The notes under the pieces are model-generated. The model did no database searches. It was not told where the DNA came from and saw nothing but the letters and a program-made list of their open reading frames with translations. From Parus major (taxonomy: Eukaryota; Chordata; Aves; Passeriformes; Paridae): a stretch of DNA of 64,000 bases. Position numbers and translations under genes: made by a program. Positions 45,616 through 60,700 of this stretch are shown piece after piece. The stretch covers positions 8,457,433 through 8,521,432 of the forward strand of contig NC_031783.1 in the NCBI RefSeq assembly GCF_001522545.3, read 5' to 3'. The first letter of the stretch is position 1. Each line of letters starts with the position of its first letter.

Positions 45616-48600
45616 ATAATACAAACAAGTTTGTCAAACACAATATATTGTCTACTTATGAAAATATCAATATTCACAATTTAAATAGGTGATAGGTCCC
45701 ATAATTTTATATACCAGCAACTCATCTAAAAAGTATTTTGTTCCTAGCTGTGGTCTTCAAGAACGTATACCTATAAGTAATTGTAAAACTGTCCATTCAC
45801 AGCTTATTTTTTTCTAATTGTAGATATTTGAAATAAAATTAGAGTACAAAAGACCATCTCCACAATAAAGATGGTTTTGTCTCCAGGATACTTTTTCCCT
45901 AAATAATGACACTACATGTGCTTTTTTAGTTTTTACTATTGGAAAATTAGGAGGTACAAATAATACAGCAAGACAATGGCTAGTTAGCAACAGTCATTGC
46001 AAGAGGCTTCACACAATCAAAAATAAGGCAAGTATTATCAACAGCAGCTCCCATATGGCAGACTAAAAAGTCAAGGCTTTATTATCCAAACTGGACTCTA
46101 AGAAGGCTTTGAATGTCTGCTAACAAGATACAGCTTGATGCAAAGCCCTCCTAAAATGATGGGGATTGGAAAAACCAACCACAAAACCCACTAGCAACCT
46201 TCCCTTTGACTTCAAAGGGCTTTGGAAGCAAGCTTTTAAAGCCCTAAATTATCAGAAGTGAAATGATCAATCCACTGTACATGAAAATTGCACCTTGTCA
46301 TTTCTAAAATGATATGGAAAACGATTGTGAGTTTTTCCAAATAAGTTAGAAGAATTTAATGTGTTCTTTTTCATTGGGAAAAAAAAATACGCAGAAAGAT
46401 TTTTGTTTTTAAATATGGTAATTTACAAAAATACATTATCAGGACAGAAAAAAACAGATGACACTGATAGTTTGCAGGATAAACATTATGTTACAAAAAT
46501 TAATAAGTCACAGCATGTGAATGGCAGCATATGCCATGCACTTAATTTATTTTTTTTAATAAATAAAAGCCCTAAACATTCACTATTTTCTTTAAGGTTA
46601 CTATTATATTAAGTAGAATAGTGAACTTCTTGTATAAATAGGTATTTTTTCAATAGATACATTCTCAAAAATTAACCACTTATCTATATAGATATTGCAC
46701 TTCAGACTCATTCACATTTAATTCAGACAAGCATTCCTCATAACAAATGCAGAATAAAAATAAGTTATAAATACAGTGTTTTTCCAAAATGAAATGTACA
46801 CTACATCTTCCATAAGGTAACTTTGGTTACTATCAACTGACAAAGACCAGAGGGAGATTTCTGAGAGAAGGGCAGGGAGGATGGCCACAAAACTGATTTT
46901 CTGTAAAACACTATAAAGGGAGCAATAATTTTAACCTTGTCATGACCAATACAGCAAGACTGAGCATCCCTTTTACACTTTATTATTGCAAGGGTGAAGC
47001 TTTGATATCACGAGGATGAGCAGCCAACAGACTGAGAAGCTCCTCATTTCTCTTTGGGGACATTTCAATGGAAACCATCCCTGTGGTGGGCGAGGGTGGA
47101 AAGGCTCAGTGTTTGCTCCCAGCCCATTTCCCCAGAGGTGCCCCTGTCCTTGCTCTGGCCTCTGTGGTCCCTGGGGTGCCTCAGCACCTCACAGAGAATT
47201 GCTGAGAGTTCTGCCACTCGAGGGCCCTGGGCAGTGTGTGGTCCTGGGGCCCTGGGCATCCCCTCTCTGCTCCTGAGCGAGCCTGGGTCTCTCTTGAGAT
47301 CACCCTGTGTGTCTTTGGGGGCCTGGCTTTCATGGCCTGTGCCTTCTGCTGCCGTTCCCTTCTGGGGAAGGTGAGCTCAGCTTTGCTGGGGTTGGCTCTC
47401 GCAGGATGTGGGTACCAGGCATTGTGCAAACACAACCTTTGTGGCAGAAGGGAACCAGGCTCTTTTTCACAGCAGGACTTCCCTTGGCATTTCTTAGGGG
47501 ATTTGCACCAAAGCTGAGCCATCCATATGTCTTAGAGAGATGTTTTCAGTCCTCTGATCCCATCATAGTGGGCCTGACTGGATCCCTCCTCAGAGGAGCT
47601 CTCTGTGTTAGTTCCTGATGCACCACGAGCTCCCTGCTGGCACTGGCGAGGGACAGGGGCACAAACACAGCATTAGCACCAAGCTACTGCTGATCTGCAG
47701 CTCCTGAGGAGCTGCTGTGTGCACTGACCATGCTGGGCTCCTGTTCACCACATCCTCACTGCCCTCACACCACACAGGCCAGTGTAAGTGCCCAGTGTAG
47801 AATAAAGAGGTTGTGGCATGTGGCTCCAAGAGACTACATGCCAAAATCTGAAAGGGAAAGAAATTAAAAGAAGTGCATTTTCAGACTTCCCGTAAATCTC
47901 TTATTTTCTACACTCAGCATTGATGGGATGCTGTTTTTCGAGTGTGAAGGAAGAGAAGTTAACCACCTTTAAATAAGAGAAACATCAGCTTAAACTAAGG
48001 CTTTAATTTTTTTACTGCTGTTGAGTATTTAATGAATTTCTTTCACAGTTTGTTTGGTTTTTTTGTTTTGTTTGTTTGTTTAACAACTAAATGGAAAATC
48101 TGCAATAGGATGGCATCATCCATCAGGAGAAAATCTTAAGCTGAGTTTTTTATATGTGAATCCCCAAAGGCTTGAACATAGGGGATAACTGAGAATCTGT
48201 ATTGATTAAGAAGGAACCTAAAGGCTCTGATCACTGCTCACAGGAGCAGCTCTGGTGAGAGCTCTGCTTTAGGCAGGACTTGGTTTCACCCTTGAAAGTT
48301 CTTAGACACCATGACTGAAATAGTTGGGGAAAGATGCTGCTTTTGTTCTTGGCTCTAGAAACATCCCTCCCTCCCTTGAGTTCCCCTGTCTCAGTCACAT
48401 TCTTAAATAACAACTTAAAACACGCAAATATTGGCAGCTTGCAGGATTGCTTTCCATGCCAAGGCTGCAGCAGGTACTGTACTGGTCCTTGAGCCTTGTT
48501 CAAATGAGCCAAAACCAGGCTTGTCACCACTTGTGTCTCACAGGCTGCCTCCTGCAAGGAGGTCTTGACAGCACAACTGTGTGTGGTGGCATCTCATGCC

Positions 48601-49062
48601 AGAATCGACACGGAATTTTTGGCAAGCGCACGCTTCAGAAATGGCACCTTCCAGAGTACACAAAAACATCCATTTACTTTCTCAATAGCAAACTGATGGT
48701 CAAGTAAGGTTTTGTTGTGTTTGAAAAGGTTGTAATTAAACACTGCTGTGGCTTTGCCCTTCTGATGACTTTGGATTGCATTGGTGTTGGGATGCAAAAC
48801 GTTTGAGTGTGACTGAACACTAAGACTTGAACTCTGAAGCATATTCAAGATGTTATATAAGAGATGGAGGTGTTCGCCTTCTCACTTTTGCTCCTAAAAT
48901 CAAGTGCTCCTGTTTCCTCCCGACAGTCTGATCTGCCCCTGGCCACCCAGGGAAATGAAATCAAATGACCTCTCTTCAAAACAGCCATTTCAGAAAATTA
49001 CATCCTGAAGATGTAACCACTTGTAAAGAACTTGCACCCGGAAACTCCAGCTATTGGCCTCT
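45598..49062 (-). other. GPR139: Putative GPR139 3' UTR
   Basis: Sequence downstream of the GPR139 stop on the minus strand, up to a strong poly(A) site near 45.6 kb. The distal part (about 45.6-46.9 kb) is AT-rich and depleted of CpG, as long brain-gene 3' UTRs often are. AATAAA occurs on the minus strand at 46984-46979, 46551-46546 and 45615-45610, so shorter isoforms are possible. The middle (47.0-47.8 kb) is more GC-rich with no recognisable coding content. Whether one continuous UTR reaches 45.6 kb, or the distal block belongs to a separate transcript, cannot be decided from sequence alone. Confidence 0.4.
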
Positions 49063-50019
<957 letters not shown>

Positions 50020-52338
50020 TTAGGCTATTAAGATGTAACATTAGCTTTTCTGAGCCCTTGATTGGAGTTGTTCAAGTACTTGGCAACATGACCACCTTAT
50101 TAAAGTTCAAGATACCAAAAGGAAAACACCCCAGCTGGGTCTCTCAGACCAGGTGTTGCAATGACAGGACCATGTGGCCCTGCTCCCAACTCTGGAACCC
50201 ACCCCCTGAGCAGGGGATGCTGGGACTCCTGTCTGTGCACACAAAGGGAGTGGTAGCAGGACAAAAAATGCTCACACACACACTTGCTCTTATTTCCCAC
50301 CTTGCTTTTTTCACTTTTTCCTATAATGAGGGATGAATGAGAAGGGAATATAAACAGCCCTTGTGGTACTTGCGAGATTTGCTGGAACACTAAGGCATAG
50401 CCAAATTTTAACTACTTCCTCTCGTTTGCTAGAACTTACTGTGTAGTCTTGAATTGGAAAAAAAATAAATTCCTATTATTCCTACTATCAGTTTGACTAG
50501 AATGAGACACAAGATTGTTCCCATAAGAGGCTGGAATCACTTGGCTAGAATACCTGAAGAAGTACCTAAAAATCAGAGATCTGGTTTACTGTACAAGTGG
50601 CTGCCAAATGTTCATAGTTGATACTTTCCTAAGTGTTCTGTAAATCACCTCTTCTGTGCATTCAGTGCTTCAAACATTTCTGCAGCTTTGATGGATTTCA
50701 CAAAACAAATCAACAATAATTGTAAAGATTCCTTTAAACCAGAGAAGGAAGCTGGTAACATAAAGGTAATGATGGCCTAGGACACATCCTACAACTGAAA
50801 ATGCTTGTTTTTTAAAAAACTGCTTTACTTGGCACTGAAAAATCTTCCTCCTTCATGAATGCCTTCAAAGACTGCTGTCTGGGAGCAGATTTCTGCCACC
50901 AGGGAAATGAACTGCAGAAGAGTGAATGATTTTGACTAATAGCCCTCACCTATTTTTGTGTTAACTGAATGTATTAATTTTGTATCTTGGGAAAAAAAAA
51001 AACAAACCTAAACCAAACATGACAATCAACTCCCTATATTAAAAAAAATAAAAATAAGCACGATCTTTCCAATGGTACTGTCTCAAATTGCCTTCAGGGG
51101 AATTTTCCCAATTCTGTCCTCCATTAACGTGAATGCAACTGCATTGATTTCAGCTCAGCACAGACGTGGGAGACAAGAGGTGATACAGAGAGAACTGCTG
51201 TGTCATTTTTCACTTACTTGCTTAGAAGTGCCTCTGCTGTGCCTGCTGATGAGCCCTGGAGGTGCAGTGAGTGATGTACTGTCAAGGAAATCCTCGAGCT
51301 GGAGTGTTTATCATGGCTCTGCAGCCACTGCTGCTTTTGGCCAGCCAGGCTGACTGGCTCAGCTTCACAAATATTGGATGTGACCCATGGGGTGCATCTT
51401 CTCTTTAAATCCTCTGGACTTGACTCATTCCAGTAGCAGCAGCTGGAGCCAGTGAGCAGCGAGGGGGATGTCTGAAGGCATTGGTCCCTGCTGGTAACTC
51501 TGGCCTGACTGTCAGAGCAGCTCCTGCAGGGATGCTGCAGCCATGCTGTGCTCAGGTACAGCAGCCCTGCTCCTCACACTTTCTATCTATTGCAGGGGTC
51601 CTGCTGCTTGCTTCTAACCCTGCTCTGTTTTGCTGCAGGAGCAGATTTATGAGCAGTCCCTTGCACCCTTTGCCCCTGCCTCTCTCAGGGTTTCCAGCCA
51701 CAGCAGTAACAGCATGTGCTGAAATGCAAGTTATTTGTCTAAGGCCAGCAACCCTTGCTTGGTGAGCCAGATTAGAAAATTGATGTGACAAAGTACACAC
51801 GAACTCTACCCAATTTTTTCTGGAAGGGTTACTGTATCTTCTATTGGAAACGCTTTCCCTGGGATCACGTTAGAGCTTTTTTTCTTGCTGGATGATATGA
51901 AATATAGTAACACCACTGACTTTGTGCAAACAGATACATACTGGGCTGCAGCAGAAAGTTGCCAGTATGCCAGTGTCTCAGGATCTGTGAGTATTTTTCC
52001 TCCTGCACACTGTTGAGGGAAAGTGTGGATAAGCTATGGATGCCTCAATCCTTCATCCCTTTCCTAGGCAGTGTTAAGCTGGTCCTTGGTGTGTCCTCAG
52101 AGGGTGTCTGAAGCTCAGTAAAATGGAAGTGATGGCACACCACTCTGTGTGACCAACTGTGTCCTTGTGCCAGTCTCTCAGTAACTCCTGAGTGTCTCCT
52201 CAGTGTCCTGCTCTCCGGTGGGCAAAAATCACCCACTGGGGGTGAAAGGTGATGGAAGAGTATTTGTGACCATATTTTAACCTTTCTGACACTAATTCTT
52301 GCACTAGCATGGTAGTCTGTAAGGAGAACTCTGGCAGA

Positions 52339-52356
52339 GATGATGATGATGATGAT
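52339..52356. repeat. (GAT)n microsatellite in GPR139 intron
   Basis: Six trinucleotide units of ATG/GAT within intron 1. Confidence 0.9.
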
Positions 52357-53592
52357 GGAGATATAAAAGTATCTGTCTCTGCTGTAATATAGGTGGAGCT
52401 ACATACAGCTGTGGAATAGATCAGCACCCCTAAATTGTCCTGGATGGTACACTGCCCATTCCTTGTGATGTATTTTCTAGATACTAAGTGGTTAAGATAA
52501 TTTGAATTTGAAAGAGATTGATCACTGTGCTGGGAGATGATTAGGGGATGACAGATGGGAATTTATGCCAGCGTCACTTGCTGCAGTGCAGTATTCTGAA
52601 TTTATAAATATCTGTTTGAGAACCAGGGCTTGATTGGGGACTAGCTGGCTGAAGCCTTGAGGTGCTGATGATGATGATTAGAAGCAACTGTACAAAATGG
52701 CAGTCTCAATTCTTTCCCTCCAGGGATGAGGACGTGAGACACTTGAGACACAGCATCCAAAGGCCTCTGATACCCAAACACCTTTGTTCCAGGCTGCTCA
52801 AAACAAGGCAACCTTCTAACTCAGCTGGGCTCCATCACAGGACACTTACATCCCTCCTTTGACATCTCTTCTGACTTTATCAGCTTCTGAGTGCAAACTG
52901 CAGCACCAAAATTCATTGCAGGTCCTTTGTGTCTGACAGGGATCTTCCTTTAGGAGTAACTTTGGTTCCTGTGTGGATTTGGGTTGTGAAGCCTGGGCAG
53001 TCTTCTGTGCCTCAAAGCAGTGCCTGTGCCCTAAGAACAGTTTTTCCCCCCAGCTTCTCATTTCATGGATTACAGTCATCACTCAAATAGTGAATAACAA
53101 CGACCTTTGCAGGGGATTGGAAGAGCTCCTTTCAGTGACTATTTCCACTGCATGTGAGCTTAAGCAGGAGCCATTCTGTCTAAAGAAGAAATAGGCATAG
53201 TTCTGGGCTTTATTTCTGGTTTGTTTTTTCTTTTTTTAATTGAGAGCACTTTGCACGTACACAGCAGCCTGTGCAGTCAAATGGCCTTTACAACACAAGC
53301 AGTGGCTCCCTGCCCTGGGAACAGGGCTGGTTCTGTAGTTCAGCAGTTCAGCTTTATAAACTACCTAAATGAAGTAGCCACGAGTGCTGCTCACTGAGCA
53401 TGATAAACGTTAGGTCATGGAATATAATGGACACCTTTTACCCAACACAGCTGTTGCTAGGATCCCCACAAATTATTGTGTAATGTGTGAGACTTCTCTA
53501 CAGGCTTAGCAGCAGTTACCTGACTGGCACAGAGAGACAGCTACAAATGGTAAATTTTAAATTGCCTCAGAAAAAATGTTAGTAACACCTCC

Positions 53593-53617
53593 TTCTCAGA
53601 GTTAAGAACTCTGAGAA
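53593..53617. repeat. Perfect inverted repeat in GPR139 intron
   Basis: Eleven-base arms TTCTCAGAGTT and AACTCTGAGAA around an AAG loop; transcribed with the GPR139 pre-mRNA it would form a tight stem-loop. Confidence 0.85.
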
Positions 53618-54696
53618 TGTAAGTACAATATGCTAAAAATAAGTGGTGAGAAAAGGGGATGTTCTGGCTTGATGGAAATAGATGATTTCCTCTAAGCTAG
53701 GAGGCAATATTCAAATGTAAACAGGTACTGTGTCCAGCAGGCAGATCTGACCACAGTTCCTAACACAGCTGCTCACCAGTAGTTACCAGACTGGAGATGA
53801 GGATGGCATTCAGCCCTTATTTTATGTGGGAGCTCTCTGGAGAAGCTGATGACAATGGGTGATTTCTGACAAAGGTGCTACATAACAGAAATTATTAACA
53901 AAAAAACAAAACAACCAAGAATACTGTGTCACTGTAAATACATTATAATTATGTTGGCTATAGCTGGTTATGTGACCTTTTAAAATGACCTCAGCATGCT
54001 GTTTGCCCTTAAAGAAGATAGGGTAGGTCCACATTTTCCTCTTACAACAACAATTTGATCCAATATAGATCAAACTCAGCAGTAGAGCAGATGGGGATGG
54101 AATGAACGGTGCTTCAGTTTGTTCCTCTCTTTTATTAGCATATTCTGAGTTCCTTCCTTAAACTGCTGTGAAGCATAAAGAGATACTTTATAGAATATAA
54201 TTACTGCAATACAAGTTTTGTCTTTCCGGGGAGTTCCTGTGAGGATTGATTTTTGAAAATAAGTGGATTTATTTGTTGTTCAGATGTCTGAGTGCTGTCA
54301 AACAGCACACAGCAAGGCACCCCCATGAGGGAAGAGCTGTCAGCCCCTTCTGTTAGTGCCTGCATCATCTCCCGGGGAATAGAGAGGAATATGTGGGGGG
54401 GAAAAAAAAACACAAAAAAAAGCATCATGAAATTATGGCAGGCAGGACTGCTACTGGAGGGGGTTTCACATCTTGTAGGAAGGCCCTCGTGCGGCTTGCT
54501 CTTAGAAAATCCCACGTGCCGGGACAGAACACGCGAGTTCTGAGGGTGAAAGAGAACCTGGAGGTAGAGGATGTCCAAGCTCCTGCCCAGGACTACCCAA
54601 ACTCCCTCCTATGTGCAGGAGCCAGGGTTAGTTACTGTCAGGGAAAACACAGCACGGCCTTGTGCTTACAAGTCACAAGTGAATGAGACATCAGTG

Positions 54697-54734
54697 CCAG
54701 AGGCCAGATTCTGACAATGAAATCTGGCCTCTGG
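54697..54734. repeat. Perfect 14-bp inverted repeat in GPR139 intron
   Basis: Arms CCAGAGGCCAGATT (54697-54710) and AATCTGGCCTCTGG (54721-54734) with a 10-base spacer. Pairing stops immediately outside the arms, so it is short for a microRNA precursor. Confidence 0.9.
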
Positions 54735-57700
54735 GGCCATTTTTCTCACTGACAGCATTTATTAGCTGAGAAGGCTCTGGGGAAAGATGCAGTGAGAGAG
54801 GTACTCTGCTCTGCAGCTGGCATTAGCCATCAGTGGGCCACTGAGGCCAGAGAAGGATTTTAATCCAGCACAAGCACTTCCTCACAGTTGGAGGGCACAG
54901 ACAGTAATGGCACAGAGATGCCAGTGGCTGATACTCCCTTTGAGCCTTGCCAGCCACTGAGTCTGGCAGAAAGGTGTAATTAAACCGTGCTGCTTTTGGC
55001 TTTCCCAGACCACTGGAGTTTTCTGGAGTAGTCTGAATAAAATAGAGCTATTTCTGCATTATGAGAACGGCCCAGATGAACAATGGGCAAGGATGTGGGG
55101 AGGTCTGACTTGGGCTCACTGGGGCCACATGTGCATAAATGGGACAGGGATCTGGTTCTCCTCTTGCCATCTTCACCCTCCTTGTCCACCTTTCCTGAGA
55201 TGGCCCTACAGAGCAGAAAGTCTCTAATGAATCTCAGACATCGCTCCTGCCACTCTAAAGCCTTATTTGGAGGTACCCACACAAGGATAAAAATGTCTAA
55301 AGTGCACATCTCAAAGTCTAGCCTTGCATCTTGCTACTAGAGCAGTACAGCTTTCTAATGGAAACTGGTGCTGGGAACAGAAAAAGTGATCTGCAAAATG
55401 ATGCAGAAATTGTAAAAGGAATTTGTTTATTCATGCAACATATCTGGACAGACAGGGATTTTCAGGGCAATTTGGGTGTCTCATCTGGCAGGTGTCTGTG
55501 GCTTCTAAATGTGGGCTGTCAGGGCAGTGTAAGGGGTCTCAAGCTGAGTAACTCGAGCTCCAGGGTGACAAAACCATTCTACCCTTTTGAAACCAAATGC
55601 CAAAGTACCGAGGCAGGTGCCAGAGGTGTTTCATGGGATGACTGGGATGGAGAGAGGATGTGATTTCATAAGGACACTGCCATGAATTCTTTACTGAACA
55701 TGAATAATTAAGAGAATTTTACCTTTGATTGTGGTTTTGCTAAAATAAACCAGTCTTTATGTCTTCCTAAAGCATTAGGTAATGCAATAGGAGCTCATGC
55801 TTGCAAACCCCATGGCCAAGCTTTCTCAGAGACGATGCCAATTTTACACAGTATGCAGGAAATTACAGACTTTGTAAAACCAATGCAGTTTGGCTTTATT
55901 CCCCCACAGAGAATATACTGCATCCCCACTAGATATATCACTGTGGTGTGCTAGTCAGGACATTGAAGAAAACACACTTGTAGCGAACAAATATGTGAGA
56001 AATATCCTAGTCTGATGTAACTGACTGACAGGTGATTTGTCTTGAGACCAAAAGCAACCTCTGGAGCACCTGTCCATGCAGGCAATACTCCATATGATGG
56101 AAAAGATGGAGAGGATTAATGACTGTACATTGCAGGGACACTGTTTCAGGTGGTAGAAGGGAAGAATTTCAGTGTTACAACAGGCAAACTTCTCTTTTCT
56201 TAAATGGATAACGGGATACAATTATTTTTGGTCATCTTCTGTACTGCTAATTCTGGTCCTGCTTGGCTGCCTGCACTTCATTTTCTCTGCACAGCCACAC
56301 TGTATTGGTAACCTAATACCATCTTCTCCCATGATGTCCCTCCAAGAACAGCACCAAGGGCACTCCAGACATTGGGTTTTCATATCTGTAAGTACATATC
56401 CATATTCTGCAAAATGATAACTTATTTGTGTGTAAGGCCTCCTGTGCTCAAGGAGTTAATTTTGGCTTTGTTTCCTTTTCTGGTGTCTCAAGCTAATGAG
56501 AAAAAAAAAAAAATATAGGTTCAAAAAGACCACCTGAAATGGAAGGTGGAAGCTTTTGTGGACAGGGATTGTTTTGCCCTTGGCAAAAGCAGAGCACAGC
56601 CCCCATCAGGACATCTCCGTGTTGTTTGTTTGCCTACACCAAATTGTGACGTGTGTGGTTAAAGGCCTTCTGCTGGCTTGTTTCTGCTGATTCACCCCCA
56701 TTTTACAGAAGGGAGCAGAAAGAGGATGAGGAAGAGAGAACTAAGTAAGGGAGTGGATGAAGAACAGCAGGATATTAGGCTGCCTAGTGCTTCTGAATGT
56801 TTTGACTTCTTAACAACTGGGGGCTCTGCATTACCCACCTACCGTGAAAACTGGCTGTGCTCTCTCTTTTGTGTCGTTGTCATTTCAAGGAAAAATGTAT
56901 TTTGGAGTTTTTCCTTTCCAATCCATTTTAGCAGCCTGCCATGCAAGCTTGTGCACTTCATAGTCTGCTGAGCCTCCCAAATATGGCACCTCATTATCAT
57001 TACAGCCCTGACAGTGTTGTTTCCTACTGACGTGGCAGAAGAAATCCAAAGTTCGCAATTGCACTCTGTGTAGCGGCATCCAGAAATGTACAATCAACTT
57101 CTCCACAATCTGTGCATGGATTCAGCCACATGCTGTCTTTCAGGCTGCAAGATTTTAGTGGCTACAGGCTCCAGATGTACTGACCAAACTAAATCACTCC
57201 CATCTGCACACCTTGATGTCACCAGTTCTGTGCAGGAACAGAATGAGTCTGTTATTTTTCATAATGGTTCTTCTCTCCTAAAGAACAAGCATTCATTTTA
57301 CAATAGGAAATTACTCATTTTAAGCATGTTAGCAGCAGTTTTGTTCCCCTCTGTCCAGTACTGCTATTGTAAATGAGCTGTAGCACCCTTCAGTTTCTCC
57401 AATAGCCAAGCTAAAGTTCTGGCAATCTGTTGTCCCCTTTTTAGTAGGATGCAATGTATGGGCCTTGCATCCAATTCAGATTTTAAGTTAGAGAATATAT
57501 GGCCTTTGAGTAAAAAGGGTGGTTGAATCAGGTCTCAGGAGGGTTTGGTTCTTATTCACTAATGAGCAGCAGCAGAGAGTACTGATCTTTCAAGGTCATA
57601 ACTCTACATTGTAACAACTCTCCCACTCATATTTGGGATCTTCCTTTAGCACTTCTCTTTTTCAGGTATGCTGCTATGAGAAAGACTGTTTAGGTCTTGG

Positions 57701-60700
57701 AAATGGTGTCTTTAATCAGAAGCCTGTACTGTGATTACAGAAGAATATACTAGGCAGTAGATGGCAGGAATCCAAACCGAGTCAGACACTTGTACAGCAC
57801 CGTGTGCTCTGTGTACACCTACCTCTGCCTGCTTTGGTATTTACTGCTACTACACACCACGTGAGTCACCAGCTAACACTGCTACCTGTCCTCCTTAGTG
57901 CTTGTGGTACCAGCTGGGTACAGCTGTGGGCACAGCAATCCTCTCCAGGTCTCACTCCCCTGCACAGCTGAGGAGTGCAGGGAACACTGCCGGGCTGCTG
58001 CGTGGTGTGGTCTCTTGATCAGGGGAGCTCAGCCCACCAACAGTACCTGCCTTGCCAGGATGATGAGCCAGGCATGCACATCTCCCAGAGAGCCTCCTTA
58101 TTCCAAACTTTATATAGGGAGAAAACTCCAGAAGGATCATGTCTCCATCTTTTTGGCTTGCCTGTGACTGTACTGCAGTTTGCAGTGGGCACAGTGCACC
58201 CACGTGTCAATCCAACACCCCGGGAAGCATCTGCCTTGCTGGGCAAGGACATCCAATCTGTCATGTTAGAGCAAGGTCCATAACGTGTATCTGTCTCTTC
58301 ACAGAGTGTTACACCAGCTAGGCACCCCTGCTGAGCTCACACACTCCTCCAGGTCAGGACCGCAGCCTCTTCCCCTCCACATGGAGCCCAGTGAATGCAC
58401 TCCGTGCTTGGCTGGGCTTTGAATGACTCAGGTTGTCCCCATCTCCACATCACCTTGTTCAGCAGCAGGTCTGACATGAACACTACCCGTTCACACCTTC
58501 CAGCTGGGAGCATCCAACCATGTCCAGGCTGCTTTCCCAAGCTTGTGAAGTCCTGAATCTACATTTAGATCAGTGTGATCAGTTTAATGCAAAAGCCTAA
58601 AGCACAAATAAAAGAAACAGTTGTGGACCAGGCTCCTGAAGTTCAGAGTGGCACCTCCCTGGGATATTACTGAGTCTGCTGCCTCCTGGAGATGCTGTAA
58701 AGGTGCTCTGCCAAAGTGCATCCCAGGTAGGCAACTACTGGAGAGCAAAATGGAACCAGGAATCCCACTGGGACTGGCTAGGAAAGCCAGATTTCACTCT
58801 GCCTTTCACACTGTCAGGAAGAGATGAGCTCTGGGAACTTGGATCAGGCCAGACCCTGATGTAGGAAATGCTGATGCTCTGTCCTTCCAGCAGCAATACA
58901 CTCTACTCCTGATGGAAAAAGTGACTGCATACAAGGCAGCTCCGTTGCTGCTGCTCCTTCTAATGAAGCAGGAATCAAGGTCAAAGCCAGGTGTCTGCAG
59001 CAAGCAGTGCTGCTTCTGTGCCTGAATTCCTTGCTGTGTTCAGTGGCCCTACCACAGAAGGAGCTCTTTGGTGCAGCTGCTCTGTGCAGCTCTCACTGAC
59101 AAAGGGACAGACTGAGAGTGGTACCTGTTGCTCTTTGCTTTCTCACCTTTACCAGCCCCCTCTTGGACTGAATCAGAGCAATTTATTCCCTCCCCCACAT
59201 CCAACACCATCCCCTCTCTAGCATTTTCTCTCACTAAAGCAAGAAACACTTCCATTAAGACCTTTTCCAGCCCTTCTCTTGCCTCCAGCAAACTGCAGGT
59301 GCTTCAGAGGTTTTCTCTGACAGACAAAGGGAGAATAGGGTTAATAGAGCAGGGACTGCAGAACAGCTTCATAAATGAGAAACCTTCCCCTCTAAATGGG
59401 AGAGGACCCCACTTCCAGAACCTCTGCCTCATGTTTGCATTGCCATTTTCTCTTTGTTCCCTGCAGCCTGATCCTGAGACGCCCCACTCCTGGTAGCAGG
59501 ACCACGTACTTTGCACACCTGCACTCAAAAGAAGTTTCAAAAAACTGTCTTTATGTTACCTGCCTCTGCTTAGAGGGAACAGAAGCAGTCTCCTGGTCCA
59601 GCTGCCTGAAGACACGATGACCCCTGGGCGAGCTGCAGCTGCCTCGAGTGCAGTACCAGCCATGCAGGGTCAGTGTGCAGTGGTGGCTCTGTGAGTGCCT
59701 CTCTTTGTAGGGTGCAGCCTGGCCCTTGCCTCTGTGTGCTACTGCCAGAGCAGGGCTGAAGGGAGCTCACTTTGCTCTCTCCTCTCTGCTTTTTACAGGC
59801 TTTCTGGTGCCTGGCTGAACAGAGAGGGAGAAGGAGACACTGCTGAGAACAGGGTCTGCTGAGGTGCCTGGGTTATACAGGGGTGGGAGGCGGAGGATGC
59901 CTCTACTGCACACACAGCCAGGCCTGGCATCGCTTGGCCTCAACGTGGAGTTGTTGAGTTAGTGAAATTTACTTCAGACAGTACAGCAGGAAAGGTAGAA
60001 TCAGTTAACTGGCTTCTCATCAGTCTTTCTCCAAGATTTGTGGCAAGGAGTTAACTCTTTCCATTTCAGCAAAACACTGCACTAGTGCTGTATTTGAGGA
60101 CAGATCCTAGACAGGTTTTCTCTTAAATTCTTGGCATCACACAGCACTAATCCCATGTAGTTCAGGACTCTTTTTCTAACAGCCAATAAAGTCTGCTACC
60201 TTTACAAATTTCTGATGTTAAAAAACTAAAGAGCAGCTTCAACTTAGAACATGAAAATCTCTTTTTAACACTGCTGTCACCCTGTACTGCATCCTCAATG
60301 AAGCCTGGCTGTGTGAGTCTTCCCCTAAGCCCATCCAGCTTGTTCTCATCTCTGTGCATGTGCATCTCATGAATTTCTCATGCACTCAGCACGCTGTGCT
60401 TTTACTCAGCATACTGTACATGTGCAGTGAGTCCAGGTGTCAGTGCCAGTGCTGTCCTCAGACAATGCACTCTGGACACATCCACACCTGATGAAAGCCC
60501 ACGGAACTCAGCAGGGCTGCACCACCACATGCTTTGGCCAGTTCTGTTAAGCACTGGCACTGGTGCCACTGCTCTAATCTCCAATCCCTTGAGAAATGCA
60601 TGAGACCATTGCTAATTTGGACCATGTCTGATTTTAACCATGTTCTTACAATGACAGTGTTGGGTCTGTAATTACAATGCAGTATCCTAAGGGAGCTGGT

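Noticed and set aside
54697..54734. MicroRNA precursor
   Set aside because: The stem is only 14 bp and pairing does not extend beyond it; precursors need about 30 bp.
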